From Paenibacillus mucilaginosus 3016 (GTDB lineage Bacteria > Bacillota > Bacilli > Paenibacillales > NBRC-103111), in the NCBI RefSeq assembly GCF_000250655.1, contig NC_016935.1, positions 824,001 through 888,000 of the forward strand: a DNA stretch of 64,000 nt, read 5' to 3'. Positions 31,977 through 41,217 of this stretch are shown here, piece by piece. The notes under the pieces were generated by a model. It saw nothing but the letters and a program-made list of their open reading frames with translations. It had not been told where the DNA came from and ran no database searches. The first letter of the stretch is position 1. Each line of letters starts with the position of its first letter. Made by a program: the position numbers and the translations under genes.

Positions 31977-32767
31977 ATGAGCGGGCAGCGTGTAAAAGGA
32001 AGGGCGGCGGTTGTCACCGGAGGCGCTTCCGGCATCGGACGGGCTTCGGCCCTCCGGCTGGCGGAGCATGGGGCGAAGGTCTGTCTCCTGGATCGTTCGG
32101 TGGAGGAAGCTGAAGAAGTGCGGCAGGCCATTGAGCGTGCAGGCGGCGAGGCGATGGTGGTGGAGTGCGATGTCTCCCGCCCGGAGCAGATCCAGGCGGG
32201 CATCGAGCAGGCTGCCGCCCGCTGGGGGCGGCTGGATATCGTGTTCGCCAATGCAGGCGTGAACGGCACGGTGGCCCCGATCGAGACGATGGAGACCGGC
32301 GACTGGGACGAGACGATCGCCATCAATCTGCGGGGCACCTTCGCCGCCGTCAAATATGCGATTCCTCATCTGAAAGAGGGAGGCGGCAGCATTGTCATTA
32401 CGAGCTCCATCAACGGCAACCGCGTGTTCTCCGGCTTTGGCTTCGGTGCCTACAGCACGACCAAGGCGGGGCAGGTGGCGTTCATGAAGATGGCCGCCCT
32501 GGAGCTGGCGCAGTTCAAGATCCGGGTGAATGCCGTGTGCCCGGAGCCATCGAGACGAATATCGGCCGCAATACCCATCCGGTGCCGGAGCTTGAGGAGA
32601 TCCGGATTCCGGTCGAGTTTCCGGAGGGCGGGCAGCCGCTCGAAGGCGGCCCGGGCCGGCCGGAGCAGGTGGCCGATCTCGTCCTGTTCCTGGCTTCGGA
32701 CGAATCCAGCCATATTACCGGGACGGCCGTTTATATTGACGTCGCCGAATCTCTGCTGCACGGCTAG
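31977..32767 (+). CDS. SDR family oxidoreductase (frameshifted)
   Basis: Classical short-chain dehydrogenase of about 263 residues. NAD-binding TGGASGIG (14-21), NAG in VFANAGVNG, catalytic Ser in IVITSSINGN, and Tyr/Lys in FGAYSTTKAGQ (Tyr about 159). At 32543-32544 one G is missing: the expected INAVCPGAIETNI-type motif is broken after VNAVCP and resumes one frame over (GAIETNIGRNTHPVPELEEI, later VADLVLFLASDESSHITGTA). The rest of the fold is intact up to TAG at 32767. The start at ATG 31977 has GGGGAG upstream. Substrate unknown. Confidence 0.82.
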
Positions 32768-32869
32768 AGGCAAGGAGTCTATGCTGCGGAACGGGCGTGC
32801 GGGTCTGTCGTTCTTCGTTCTTCGCAGGGACAGGCTGTTTTATCCGCTTCTGTGGATCTTACTGTGTTG

Positions 32870-32910
32870 GACCGGCTGTGAGGAGGACCTCGCGGCCCGG
32901 TCTTTTTTTT
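32870..32910 (+). terminator. intrinsic terminator after the SDR gene
   Basis: GACCGG/CCGGTC outer stem with a wobble-paired inner helix (CTGTGAGG / CCTCGCGG), loop AGGA, then eight T residues. Confidence 0.85.
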
Positions 32911-33060
32911 CTGCTTTCCCCTCCGCGTCCTTCTCTTGAATCGATAGTCTTCCTTTTCTTTCCTGAGAGGGGGTGCTACACTGGGTTACACATCGTATGG
33001 GTCGAAGCTTCGTCAGTACCTGGCTGCCCCGTGCCGAATTCACTGTTGTTCCGGGAGATT

Positions 33061-33855
33061 ATGAATTTGAACCGAGACCGATCTGCTTATCTGATGGCCT
33101 GCTTATTCGTGGGAGCCGTTATTGGGGTGCAGGTTCTGCCCCTGGGTTATACTGCGGCGGGGGCTGCGGGCCTGCTGCTTCTTTCCATGTTCCGGCCCCA
33201 TGCGTCTTACCGTGGGGCGGCGGCTGCAACTGCCGCTTACATGGCCGGTTATGTGATCTATACCTGTTTGGTTCCGCTGTTCCATGCCCTGCCGGGGGAT
33301 CGGGAAGCGGTCATTTCCCTTTCGCGGCTCAGCCTGATAGGGTTTCTGGTGCCGTTTTACTTTGCCAACCGGATGGACCCGCCCCGGGTGAACTATCTGA
33401 AGCGGGGAAGCTTCCGGGAGACGATCTATTTTCCGTTCATCTTCAGCGGCTTCCTTCGGGACCCGATCTGGAGGTTTTTGCTTATTTTTGCCGCGGTAAC
33501 GCTAACCGCTTTCGTCTGGGTGATGGACTGGAAGCAGGCGAATCTGGGGCGGATTCTGCTGTATGCCCTTCTGTTTGCGGCAATCAACGCTCCGCTCGAG
33601 GAAGTGCTCTGGAGGGGGTATGTCCTCAGCCGGTTCACGGATCGGCTAGGCGAGACAAGGGGGCTGCTGGCCATGGCCCTGGGCTTCGGATTCTACCATT
33701 ATTCCCTGGGCTTCCCATGGAGCATCTGCGCCTTGTTCTCGTTCTTCGGGCTGCTGATGGGCGGGGTGGCGGTGAGGTCAAGGGGACTCCTGCCTGTGAT
33801 CCTGCTGCACTTCTGGATGAACGTTCTGTTCGTGCTTGGCGGGATCGTGTTCTGA
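33061..33855 (+). CDS. CPBP (Abi/CAAX) family intramembrane protease
   Basis: A 264-residue protein with about seven hydrophobic helices. The CPBP catalytic motifs are present: EEVLWRG near residue 180 (EExxxR type), the FGFYHYSLG motif with a metal-binding His, and HFWMN near the end. Bacterial members cut membrane-embedded peptides or serve in bacteriocin immunity; the target here is unknown. The start ATG 33061 has GGGAG only a few bases upstream; the frame is open far upstream, but that segment lies over a terminator. A hairpin terminator follows at 33891. Confidence 0.8.
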   Translation: MNLNRDRSAYLMACLFVGAVIGVQVLPLGYTAAGAAGLLLLSMFRPHASYRGAAAATAAYMAGYVIYTCLVPLFHALPGDREAVISLSRLSLIGFLVPFYFANRMDPPRVNYLKRGSFRETIYFPFIFSGFLRDPIWRFLLIFAAVTLTAFVWVMDWKQANLGRILLYALLFAAINAPLEEVLWRGYVLSRFTDRLGETRGLLAMALGFGFYHYSLGFPWSICALFSFFGLLMGGVAVRSRGLLPVILLHFWMNVLFVLGGIVF

Positions 33856-33888
33856 CTGATCATCTATCTGTGTGGTACAGCTTAGGTG

Positions 33889-33958
33889 AGGCCCGCCGTT
33901 CTTCGGGGACGGCGGGCTGTTTGCATTTGGGGCGGGCAGACTCCTTTCCTGAGTCTGC
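33889..33958. terminator. paired hairpin terminators between convergent genes
   Basis: First hairpin GCCCGCCGT (33891-33899) / ACGGCGGGC (33909-33917), followed by TGTTTGCATTT. Second hairpin GCAGACTC (33936-33943) / GAGTCTGC (33951-33958), followed by TTTACTG. They lie between the plus-strand protease gene and the minus-strand MocR gene. Confidence 0.7.
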
Positions 33959-33959
33959 T

Positions 33960-35405
33960 TTACTGACGCAGCAGAGCGCCCAGCTCGCGAATGCCCCGCT
34001 GCATGTCGGGGATCGGGGCATAGGCGTATGACAGCCGCAGATACGCCCCGCACGAGGGGCCGTAGACATAGCCGGGGTTCAGGAGGAAGCCCTTCTTCAG
34101 CATGCGCTGAAACAGGGGCTTGGCCCCGGACCGGGCCGGCACCTTGGCCCAAATGTAGAAGCCGCCCTGGGGCGTGCTCCACTCGAGCAGACCTTGGCAG
34201 TGCTGCTCCAGCGCTTCCTGCATGGCGCTGCGGCGGATGAGGAGCTGCTCCCGCACCCGGAGCAGATGCTCCTCGTAGAGGCCGCCGGCAAGGCATTCGC
34301 GGGCCAGCGCCTGGGAGATCGAGCTTGTGCCGTAATCGGTCTGCATCTTGATGTCGGCGAGGCGCTCGACCACCGGCTGCGGACCGACGACCCAGCCGAC
34401 CCGCAGGCCGGGGGAGAGCGTCTTGGACAGGCTTCCGATATAGAGGGTGATCCCTCCGGCATCCATCGACTTGATCGGCGGCGGAGGCGGGGCATCGAGC
34501 CACAGGTCCCGGTAGACGTCGTCCTCGAGCAGGGGGAGACCGTGTTCCGTGCAGAAGCGCAGCAGCTCGGCGCGGCGTGGCCCCGACATGACGATCCCGG
34601 AAGGGTTATGGAACGAGGGGATCGTATACAGGACGGCGCCATTCATGTCTTCTGCGTGTTCGGACAAGCGGTCGACGCGCAGGCCCTCCCCGTCCATGGG
34701 GATGCCGGCCATTCTCGTGTGGACGGCCGGCATGGCATGGATGGAATGCAGGTACGACGGGTTCTCGAGGAAGACGGTCGCACCCTGCCTGAGAATGCCC
34801 ATCGAGATCAGGTGCAGCGCCTGAAGGGCACCGGAGACGATCAGGATCGACGAAGGGGAGGCCGTGATGCCGTATCCCGCCAGGTGCCGGCTGACCTCGC
34901 TGCGCAGTGCCGGGGAGCCGAGCGGCTCCTCGTAGCCGCCGGGCAGAGGCTGCCGGGCGAGGCGCCCCAGCATGCGTTGGAGCATCCCGGATGGGATCAG
35001 CTCCGGCGCCAGCTCCCCTGTGCCGAGCCGCACTACCGCAGGGTCGGCTTCCGCCCGGTTGATCGCCTGCACGGCAGGGAGGTTCGGCATGTGGATGCCG
35101 CGGCGGATGTAGGCGTCCCAGTCGAGGGAGCGGGAGGAGTCCGGGCCGGCGGCGGGGGTGCTGCGCACCCGGGTGCCCGAGCCGGTGATTCCCTCCAGCA
35201 GCCCCTCGGCCTTGAGCTCCTCGAGGGCGGTGACGATCGTGCTCCGGTTGACGCCGAACTGCCCGGCAAGCTGCCGCTGCGCAGGGATCCGGGAGCCGGC
35301 CGTCCATTCGCCGGAGAGAATTCTCTCCTTCAGATGGCCGGCGATCTGCTTGAAAATGGGAATCTTTGAGGTTTGATCGGGCTTCCAACGGAGGCTCCCT
35401 TTCAT
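33960..35405 (-). CDS. MocR-type regulator: GntR domain fused to a PLP aminotransferase-like domain
   Basis: A 481-residue PdxR/GabR-type regulator. The N-terminal GntR winged helix (about 15-80) contains IPIFKQIAGHLKERILSGEW and GSRIPAQRQLAGQFGVNRST. The C-terminal fold-type I aminotransferase domain has ILIVSGALQALHLISMGIL, YTIPSFHNPSGIVMSGPRR, EDDVYRDLWLD and the PLP-binding Lys in SLSKTLSPGLRVGW near residue 328. Such proteins sense amino acids or PLP. It is divergent from a LysE-type exporter, so it probably controls export of a basic amino acid or related compound in response to PLP-bound ligand. Confidence 0.92.
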   Translation of the reverse strand: MKGSLRWKPDQTSKIPIFKQIAGHLKERILSGEWTAGSRIPAQRQLAGQFGVNRSTIVTALEELKAEGLLEGITGSGTRVRSTPAAGPDSSRSLDWDAYIRRGIHMPNLPAVQAINRAEADPAVVRLGTGELAPELIPSGMLQRMLGRLARQPLPGGYEEPLGSPALRSEVSRHLAGYGITASPSSILIVSGALQALHLISMGILRQGATVFLENPSYLHSIHAMPAVHTRMAGIPMDGEGLRVDRLSEHAEDMNGAVLYTIPSFHNPSGIVMSGPRRAELLRFCTEHGLPLLEDDVYRDLWLDAPPPPPIKSMDAGGITLYIGSLSKTLSPGLRVGWVVGPQPVVERLADIKMQTDYGTSSISQALARECLAGGLYEEHLLRVREQLLIRRSAMQEALEQHCQGLLEWSTPQGGFYIWAKVPARSGAKPLFQRMLKKGFLLNPGYVYGPSCGAYLRLSYAYAPIPDMQRGIRELGALLRQ

Positions 35406-35459
35406 GCAATCACCCTTTTCTGCGCCGGAATTGGTCGGGCTGAAACTCCGGAATTGGTT

Positions 35460-35473
35460 GATGCAATTGTATC
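35460..35473. promoter_or_regulatory. near-palindrome in the MocR/LysE divergent region
   Basis: GATGCAATTGTATC (35460-35473) is a near-palindrome between the two divergent genes and is a candidate MocR operator. A second ATGCAAT lies at the MocR start (35404). Confidence 0.3.
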
Positions 35474-35530
35474 AGCTTGTTCCTATGATAGAAAGGTCGA
35501 CAATATCACGGCTCGGTGGAGGGATTCGAT

Positions 35531-36172
35531 TTGGCTTTTGTTCATGGCGTACTGCTGGCGTTCGGGTTGATTCTGCCGCTCGGCGTCCAGAATGTCTTTA
35601 TTTTTAACCAGGGGGCGGTTCAGCCCCGGTTCGTGCGGGCGCTACCCGCGGTGCTCACCGCGGCGCTCTGCGACATGCTGCTGATTCTGGCTGCGGTGCT
35701 CGGCGTCTCGCTGCTTATCCTGACGGTCTCCTGGATCAAGACCGTCTTGGTCCTTGCAGGCATCCTCTTCCTGCTGTATATGGGGCTCGTGACCTGGCGG
35801 ACACCTGCTGCGGCTGCACCCGCAGGCACGGAAGGAAATCCGGCACAGCCGGAGGGTGACGGGGCAGGGAGTGCTGCGGTCATGGGTCCCCGCAGGCAGA
35901 TGCTGTTCGCGGCCTCCGTCTCGCTGTTCAATCCGCACGCGATCCTCGATACGATCGGTGTTATCGGCACGAGCTCCCTCCGGTATGCGGGGGCGGACAA
36001 GGTGCTTTTTGCAGCGGCGGCCATCGGCGTCTCGCTTGTGTGGTTCCTGTTCCTGGCCGGTGCGGGGCGTCTGGCGGGCCGGCTTCACTCCCCGCTGCGT
36101 CTGTATCTGAACAAGGCGTCCGCGCTGATTATGTGGGGGAGCGCATTGTATCTGGGATGGTCCTTCTCGTGA
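35531..36172 (+). CDS. LysE/ArgO family amino acid exporter
   Basis: A 213-residue transporter with about six hydrophobic helices and the family motif LILPLGVQNVFIFNQGAVQP, then SLFNPHAILDTIGVIGTSS. It exports lysine, arginine or similar compounds. I prefer TTG 35531 as start because GGAGGG lies 8 bases upstream; GTG 35516 would add five residues without a signal. It is divergent from the MocR regulator, which is the likely controller. Confidence 0.87.
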   Translation: MAFVHGVLLAFGLILPLGVQNVFIFNQGAVQPRFVRALPAVLTAALCDMLLILAAVLGVSLLILTVSWIKTVLVLAGILFLLYMGLVTWRTPAAAAPAGTEGNPAQPEGDGAGSAAVMGPRRQMLFAASVSLFNPHAILDTIGVIGTSSLRYAGADKVLFAAAAIGVSLVWFLFLAGAGRLAGRLHSPLRLYLNKASALIMWGSALYLGWSFS

Positions 36173-36322
36173 GGGGGAGAGGAGAAAGACTCTTGTTCAG
36201 CAGGAGGGAATCCCCTATGATGAGGAGAGGCAGGAGTGGTTCGGGGATTATTTTAACCATGGTCAAATAGGGTGGAGATCCCGCCGCCGGATGATAATTC
36301 TGAATCGGAAGAAGGAATCCTC

Positions 36323-38371
36323 ATGAATTCATATACACTGCAGCCGGACGGGGTCTTCCCGTCGGTCTGCTCTCTGGACTGTCCCGACCAGTGCGGGCTG
36401 CTCGTTCATAAAAAAGAAGGCCGCATCGTCAAGATCGAAGGCGATCCGTCCCATCCCGTGACCCAGGGGGCGATCTGCAACAAGGTCCGGCATATGGCTC
36501 ACCGGATCTACGACGAGAAGCGGCTGCAGTATCCGCTGAAGCGGGTGGGCCGCAAGGGCGAGGGGCGGTTCGAGCGCATTACGTGGGACGAGGCGATCGA
36601 CACGATCGTCGCCCGTTGGAACAAGATTATCGCTGAGCAGGGTGCGGAAGCGATCCTGCCGTACAGCTTCTATGGGAATATGGGCCGGCTCGGGACGGAA
36701 GGCATGGACCGCCGGTTTTTCCACCGTCTGGGTGCGAGTCGGCTCCAGTACACGATCTGCCAGGCCGCGGGCACGGAAGGCTATAACTATACGATGGGCG
36801 GAGGCTTCGGGATCGATCCCGAGGACACGGTGCACGCCGAGCTTATTATCATGTGGGGCATCAATGCGGTCAGCACGAATATGCATCAGGTGGTCCTGGC
36901 CGAGAAGGCCCGCAAGAGAGGAGCCAAGATCGTCGTGATCGACGTGCACAAGAACCAGACCGGCCGGTGGGCGGATTGGTTCATTCCGGTACGCCCGGGG
37001 ACCGACGCGGCGCTGGCGCTCGGGCTGATGCATATCCTGTTCGCCGAAGGGCTCACGGACGAGTCGTTCCTGGAGCGGTACACGGTCGGTCACGCGGAGC
37101 TCCGGGAGCATGTGCGCTCGTACGATCCGGACTCGGTGGCGGAGATTACCGGTGTGCCGGTGGAGGATATTTATCGTCTGGCACGGATGTACGGCGCTGC
37201 GAAGGCATCGTTCCTGCGGATCGGCAACGGCCCGCAGCATCATGACAACGGCGGCATGTGCATCCGCACGATCGCCTGTCTGCCTGCGCTGACGGGGGCC
37301 TGGCTGTATCCCGGCGGCGGGGCGATCAAGGGCAACGGCTCCTATCTCGAGCACAACGCCCAGGCGCTGCAGCGTCCGGACCTGCTGCCGAAGCAGACGC
37401 GGCGCATCAACATGAATCTGCTCGGCAGCGCGCTGCTTGAGCTCGATCCGCCGGTCGCCTCTCTGTTTGTATACAACTCCAATCCGGCGGTTGTGGCTCC
37501 GCATGCCAACAAGGTGCGGGAAGGGCTGGCGCGGGAGGATCTGTTCACTGTCGTGCATGAGCTCTTCCTGACGGAGACGGCTGCGTATGCAGACCTCGTG
37601 CTTCCGGCGACCTCGGCGTTCGAGAACACGGACTTCTACCGATCCTACTGGCACCATTACGTCCAGATTCAGGAGCCGGTTATTGAGGCCTACGGAGAGA
37701 GCAAGTCGAACGTCGAGGTGTTCCGGCTGCTGGCTGCGGCGATGGGGTTCGAGGACGAGGCGCTGCGCGACACCGAAGCGGATATGATCCGGCAGGCGCT
37801 CGATTATCCGCGCAACGAGGTGCTCGAAGGCATGACCTACGAGAAGCTGGCGGAGCAGCAGTTCCTCAAGGGCAAGGTGAAGCCTCTCTTCCCGGGCCGG
37901 CTGCATACGCCGAGCGGCAAAATCGAGCTCTACTCCAAGACAATGGAGCGCAGGGGCTATCCGCCGCTGCCGACCTACATCCCGCTGCCGGTCGAGGATG
38001 AGGGGGATCTGCCGTTCCTCTTCATCCCGGCACCGAACCATAACTTCCTGAACTCGACGTTCGCCCACAATGACAAGCATGTGCGGATGGAGCGGGAGCC
38101 GAAGCTCCATATGAATGATGCGGATGCTGCGGCGCTGGGGATCGCAAACGGCGACCGCGTGCGCGTGTGGAATGCCCGCGGCGAATGCGAGCTGACCGCG
38201 GCGGTGGGCACGGATGTGCTGCCCGGCGTGGCAGTCAGCCAAGGCCTGTGGGCCGACGGCAAGGACGGCAAAGCGCTCGTGAACGCGCTGACGCCGGACC
38301 GCGTGGCCGATATGGGAGGCGGAGCGGTCTTCTTCTCGGGCCGTGTGCGGATCGAGAAGTGCGCCGGTTAG
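36323..38371 (+). CDS. molybdopterin oxidoreductase, formate-dehydrogenase/DMSO-reductase superfamily
   Basis: A 682-residue enzyme. The N-terminal [4Fe-4S] site is C16-x3-C20-x3-C24 and C52 (CSLDCPDQC, then AICNK). The molybdopterin domain carries QYTICQAAGTEGY, where the Cys is a possible Mo ligand, and IMWGINAVSTNMHQV. A C-terminal MGD-binding domain follows (LHTPSGKIELYSK, then PAPNHNFLNSTFAHN). The family transfers electrons to or from small substrates. No small subunits or membrane anchor lie beside it, and the partner and substrate are unknown. ATG 36323 is preferred because GAAGAAGGAA lies upstream; the frame is open to 36272. Confidence 0.85.
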   Translation: MNSYTLQPDGVFPSVCSLDCPDQCGLLVHKKEGRIVKIEGDPSHPVTQGAICNKVRHMAHRIYDEKRLQYPLKRVGRKGEGRFERITWDEAIDTIVARWNKIIAEQGAEAILPYSFYGNMGRLGTEGMDRRFFHRLGASRLQYTICQAAGTEGYNYTMGGGFGIDPEDTVHAELIIMWGINAVSTNMHQVVLAEKARKRGAKIVVIDVHKNQTGRWADWFIPVRPGTDAALALGLMHILFAEGLTDESFLERYTVGHAELREHVRSYDPDSVAEITGVPVEDIYRLARMYGAAKASFLRIGNGPQHHDNGGMCIRTIACLPALTGAWLYPGGGAIKGNGSYLEHNAQALQRPDLLPKQTRRINMNLLGSALLELDPPVASLFVYNSNPAVVAPHANKVREGLAREDLFTVVHELFLTETAAYADLVLPATSAFENTDFYRSYWHHYVQIQEPVIEAYGESKSNVEVFRLLAAAMGFEDEALRDTEADMIRQALDYPRNEVLEGMTYEKLAEQQFLKGKVKPLFPGRLHTPSGKIELYSKTMERRGYPPLPTYIPLPVEDEGDLPFLFIPAPNHNFLNSTFAHNDKHVRMEREPKLHMNDADAAALGIANGDRVRVWNARGECELTAAVGTDVLPGVAVSQGLWADGKDGKALVNALTPDRVADMGGGAVFFSGRVRIEKCAG

Positions 38372-38400
38372 CGGCGGAGGATGCTGTGTGGGCCGCTTAG

Positions 38401-38422
38401 GCTGAAGGTTGTCAGCTTTTTT
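38401..38422 (+). terminator. probable terminator after the molybdopterin oxidoreductase gene
   Basis: Short stem GCTGA/TCAGC with loop AGGTTG, followed by TTTTTT. The stem is short, so confidence is moderate. From here to the repeats at 38676 I see no convincing gene. Confidence 0.5.
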
Positions 38423-38675
38423 GAACGGGAACCGGGTGACGTTCAATGGAAAGTGCCCGCGGCACGAAGGGTCATTATCCTAAACCATACATGGGCTTAA
38501 TAGTTGCGGTGGTTGAATACGGGATGGAACGGGTCTGGCTGACATCTGAGGTGGTCTGAAACTTCCCTATCGGTATAACGGATTGAATGGGTGGGATGGT
38601 GCTGTACCGGGCTTTCTCGGGTAATATGAATGCACTCGATCCGGGAGAGGAGCATTCCGCCGCCGCTCCAATTTG

Positions 38676-38812
38676 AAATAGCGGAACTCCGATGCTTTAT
38701 TTGATTATTTCCCAACATTTCCCGAACAATAGCGGAACTCAGGTATCTTATTCTTCATTATCTCTACCTCAAGCGGCCTTGGTCATGGGAATAGCGAACC
38801 TCAGGAGTCACT
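38676..38812. repeat. dispersed repeat units (ATAGCGGAACT type), left of the IS
   Basis: Three units of the form (A)ATAGCG(G)AACTC(A/C)(G)G at about 38676, 38728 and 38789. The same motif recurs at 40440-40512 and 58656-58850. Confidence 0.75.
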
Positions 38813-38928
38813 TTCATAATTCAAAACCCATGCCGTAACTGGCTTTCAGGGCAGAAAAAAAAGGAGTACCTACCCAAGTTATTGAATGTATGGTTACCAC
38901 ACCACACTCAAACGAAGGAGGTACTCTT

Positions 38929-40359
38929 TTGTATACTATTCGTCAAGAAGAGCTGTTTTCCCTGCAAGAGCTTATGGAAATGGCACCAGAAAATAAATAC
39001 AGCATCGTTTTCAAAACGCTTGACCTCTTACCTGCACTGCGCGTGCTCAACAAGAGAACGCACAGAGGCCGGCCAGAAGAGCTGAACTATGCGGCCATGG
39101 TATACGCTATGCTCATTGGGACCATTGAACGTATTCCGACCACAAAAGATTTGCTGAAGCGCTTGCGGACAAATGAAGAGTTCCGCAGGACTTGCCGTTT
39201 TCGCGGATCCGACGCTATTCCTAGTGAAGCTTCATTTTCACGGTTGTATACAAAACTCGCCGACTCCGGTGTGCTGTGGGAGCTGCAGCGCCAAGTCATT
39301 TCCCTCGCCGCTGCGGCGGGATTCGTCTCTCCCAGTTTTATTAGCTTTGACTCCACCCATGTAGAGGCAGAGGAACGCCAACCGCGTAAAGAACAGGAAG
39401 TGGAATCGAAGGCCGAGTCTAACGAACAACCTGTCCTTGAAATGGAACACTCCCCATCCACCAGCGCTAAGCGTCTGGAAGACCCGCGGAAGAAATATAA
39501 AAGGGGTGCGCCTACGAAGGCAGAGGCGGAGCGCCGCCGTTTGGAAAGAGAAGCATGGGAAGCTTCTTTGCCCCTGTTCGAACGTAAACTCGAGGATATG
39601 CTCCCTTACACATTTGAGCAGCTCAAACCGCTGATTCCTATACATCCAAGTACGAGCAGTAAAAAAGGCTCCAATGGAAAACTCATGTGGTGGCATGGAT
39701 ACAAACTGCATATTCTCGCAGACAGTAAAGGGCATTACATTTTGAGCGCCCTCTTCAGTTCCGCTCACGTAAATGACGGACGGCTGGCGATTCCGCTGCT
39801 AAAGAAGTTTCAAACCGATTTTCCTGACTGGAAGGTCAAACACGCCTTGGCTGATGCTGGATATGATGTTATGGCCGTCTACAAACAAGTAAGGAGCTTG
39901 GGAGCCTGGCCTCTAATTGACTATAACGAGCGAGCGAAAAAGCCGCCGGAAGGATTGAATGAGAATTTTCACCCGGTGTGTCAGGAAGGGCACTCTTACG
40001 TATATGACAGCTTCGATGCCAAGAACAAAAGCTTAAAATTCACTAGGCCCCAAGAGTGCAAAGCATGCCCGCTAGAAAAAAGCGGCAGGTGTCAAAGGGT
40101 CTATAAAATCAAGGTAGAGAAGGATCTCAGACGATTTACCGTACCAGCCAGGGGCAGTAAATCTTACAAAAAAATATACAAGAAACGGACAACGGTTGAG
40201 CGAATCTTTGCCTATCTGAAGGGTTACTACGGACTGGGGGCGTCTAGGAAGCGCGGTAAAAGAGCTGAGGTTGACGCCGCCCTGAGTGTTCTTAGCTACA
40301 CGCTTTGTCAATATGCTGTTGATTGCATGCGCCAAAAACAACAAAAACAGGCAGCCTAA
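38929..40359 (+). CDS. transposase with DDE domain (DUF772-type N-terminus)
   Basis: A 476-residue transposase. The N-terminal part (YTIRQEELFSLQELMEMAPE...) carries the InsH-like/DUF772 region (AMVYAMLIGTIERIPTTKDL, SFSRLYTKLADSGVL). A DDE catalytic core follows, with Asp candidates in FISFDSTHVEAEE and VKHALADAGYDVMAVY and Glu in RTTVERIFAYLKGYYGL. A Cys-containing segment (ECKACPLEKSGRC) is typical of IS1182 relatives. The start is probably TTG 38929, because GGAGG lies 6-7 bases upstream; the frame is open to 38890. No internal stop or truncation is seen, so it may be active. Confidence 0.85.
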   Translation: MYTIRQEELFSLQELMEMAPENKYSIVFKTLDLLPALRVLNKRTHRGRPEELNYAAMVYAMLIGTIERIPTTKDLLKRLRTNEEFRRTCRFRGSDAIPSEASFSRLYTKLADSGVLWELQRQVISLAAAAGFVSPSFISFDSTHVEAEERQPRKEQEVESKAESNEQPVLEMEHSPSTSAKRLEDPRKKYKRGAPTKAEAERRRLEREAWEASLPLFERKLEDMLPYTFEQLKPLIPIHPSTSSKKGSNGKLMWWHGYKLHILADSKGHYILSALFSSAHVNDGRLAIPLLKKFQTDFPDWKVKHALADAGYDVMAVYKQVRSLGAWPLIDYNERAKKPPEGLNENFHPVCQEGHSYVYDSFDAKNKSLKFTRPQECKACPLEKSGRCQRVYKIKVEKDLRRFTVPARGSKSYKKIYKKRTTVERIFAYLKGYYGLGASRKRGKRAEVDAALSVLSYTLCQYAVDCMRQKQQKQAA

Positions 40360-40380
40360 AATTTAGCCACCTGTTTTAAA
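40344..40380. terminator. terminator at the end of the transposase gene
   Basis: AAAACAGG (40344-40351) / CCTGTTTT (40370-40377) enclosing CTAAAATTTAG. It works in either direction and overlaps the transposase stop codon. Confidence 0.75.
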
Positions 40381-40439
40381 AATAGCGTTTTAGAAATTCT
40401 GCCTTTTCGAAGACAGAGTGAAACAATTATGAAATACCC

Positions 40440-40512
40440 TCCTCAGTTCCGCTATTTCAAAAATGGCCCTGCTTGAAAGGGAGATAGCGAACCTGAGTTC
40501 CGCTATTTTCTT
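40440..40512. repeat. dispersed repeat units, right of the IS
   Basis: CTCAGTTCCGCTATTTC (about 40441) and the pair ATAGCGAACCTGAGTTCCGCTAT (40483-40505 region), in which the two orientations form a hairpin. Same family as at 38676 and 58656. Confidence 0.75.
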
Positions 40513-41148
40513 GCCCGGAAAACAGAGCTTCAAGGGGCCCTTACCGGAGCCGGCAGCCCATTGGTGCGGGGCTTTTTGGACTGCCGTCCTGAGTGGTCTG
40601 CCCCGGATGCAGAGCGTTTGGGATGCCTCTGCTTTCCTTACTAAGCCAGTACCAGCCGCTTGGTTTCCTTGCAGCGAAGGCGCAGGGCATGCCAAATCCC
40701 CCGGATCAAGAACGAATCCGGGGTGGCTGCAGCAGGTACTCCTTGTCCGACCTGCCAGTGTGACGCTTGCGATGCATGCCTCTCTCTCGCCATCAGGTAC
40801 CGGTTAGCGGTACGGGTACAGGATACGCTATTTTCTTGCCCGGGACAGAGTTTCAAGCGGCCCTTACCGGAGCCGGCAGCCCATGGGTGCGGGGCTTTTT
40901 GGGCTGCCGTCCTGAGTGGTCTGCCCCGGATGCAGAGCGTTTGGGATGCCTCTGCTTTCCTTGCTAAGCCAGCGCCCGCCGCTGGGTTTCCTTGCAGCGT
41001 AGGCGCGGCATGCCAAATCCCCCGGATCGGGAACGAATCCGGGGTGGCTGCAGCAGGTACTCCTTGTCCGACCTGACAGTGTGACGCTTGCGACGGCTGC
41101 TTCCATCTCGCCATCAGGTGCCGGTTAGCGGTACGGGTACAGGATACG
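40501..41148. repeat. two tandem copies of a ~323-bp structured non-coding unit
   Basis: Copy 1 (about 40501-40823) and copy 2 (about 40826-41148) align over their full length with few differences. Matching landmarks are 321-325 bp apart (for example TTACCGGAGCC at 40541 and 40864). Each copy contains hairpins: CGGCAGCCC/GGGCTGCCG (40874-40882 and 40901-40909 in copy 2; one mismatch in copy 1) and CCCCGGAT/ATCCGGGG (41020-41027 and 41037-41044 in copy 2). Long open frames cross it on both strands, but none resembles a protein. It may be a structured RNA or a transposed repeat. Confidence 0.75.
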
Positions 41149-41217
41149 CGAATTCGATGCCGGGGGCTCCAACGGCAACGTTCCTGCACGATCTCCGGCT
41201 CGCCGACGCGCCTCCCG

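Larger units (their letters stand above)
38848..40406 (+). mobile_element. insertion sequence, IS1182/IS5-like (complete)
   Basis: A transposase gene flanked by short imperfect inverted repeats: AGGGCAGAAAA at the left end (38848-38858) and TTCTGCCTT at the right (about 40398-40406; reverse complement AAGGCAGAA). A possible TTTC target duplication borders the ends. Base composition is lower in GC than the surroundings. Dispersed repeats lie on both sides. The exact ends and the family are not certain. Confidence 0.7.

Noticed and set aside
38497-38718. A 73-residue minus-strand gene left of the IS
   Set aside because: It runs into the dispersed repeats and has no ribosome binding site or recognisable features.
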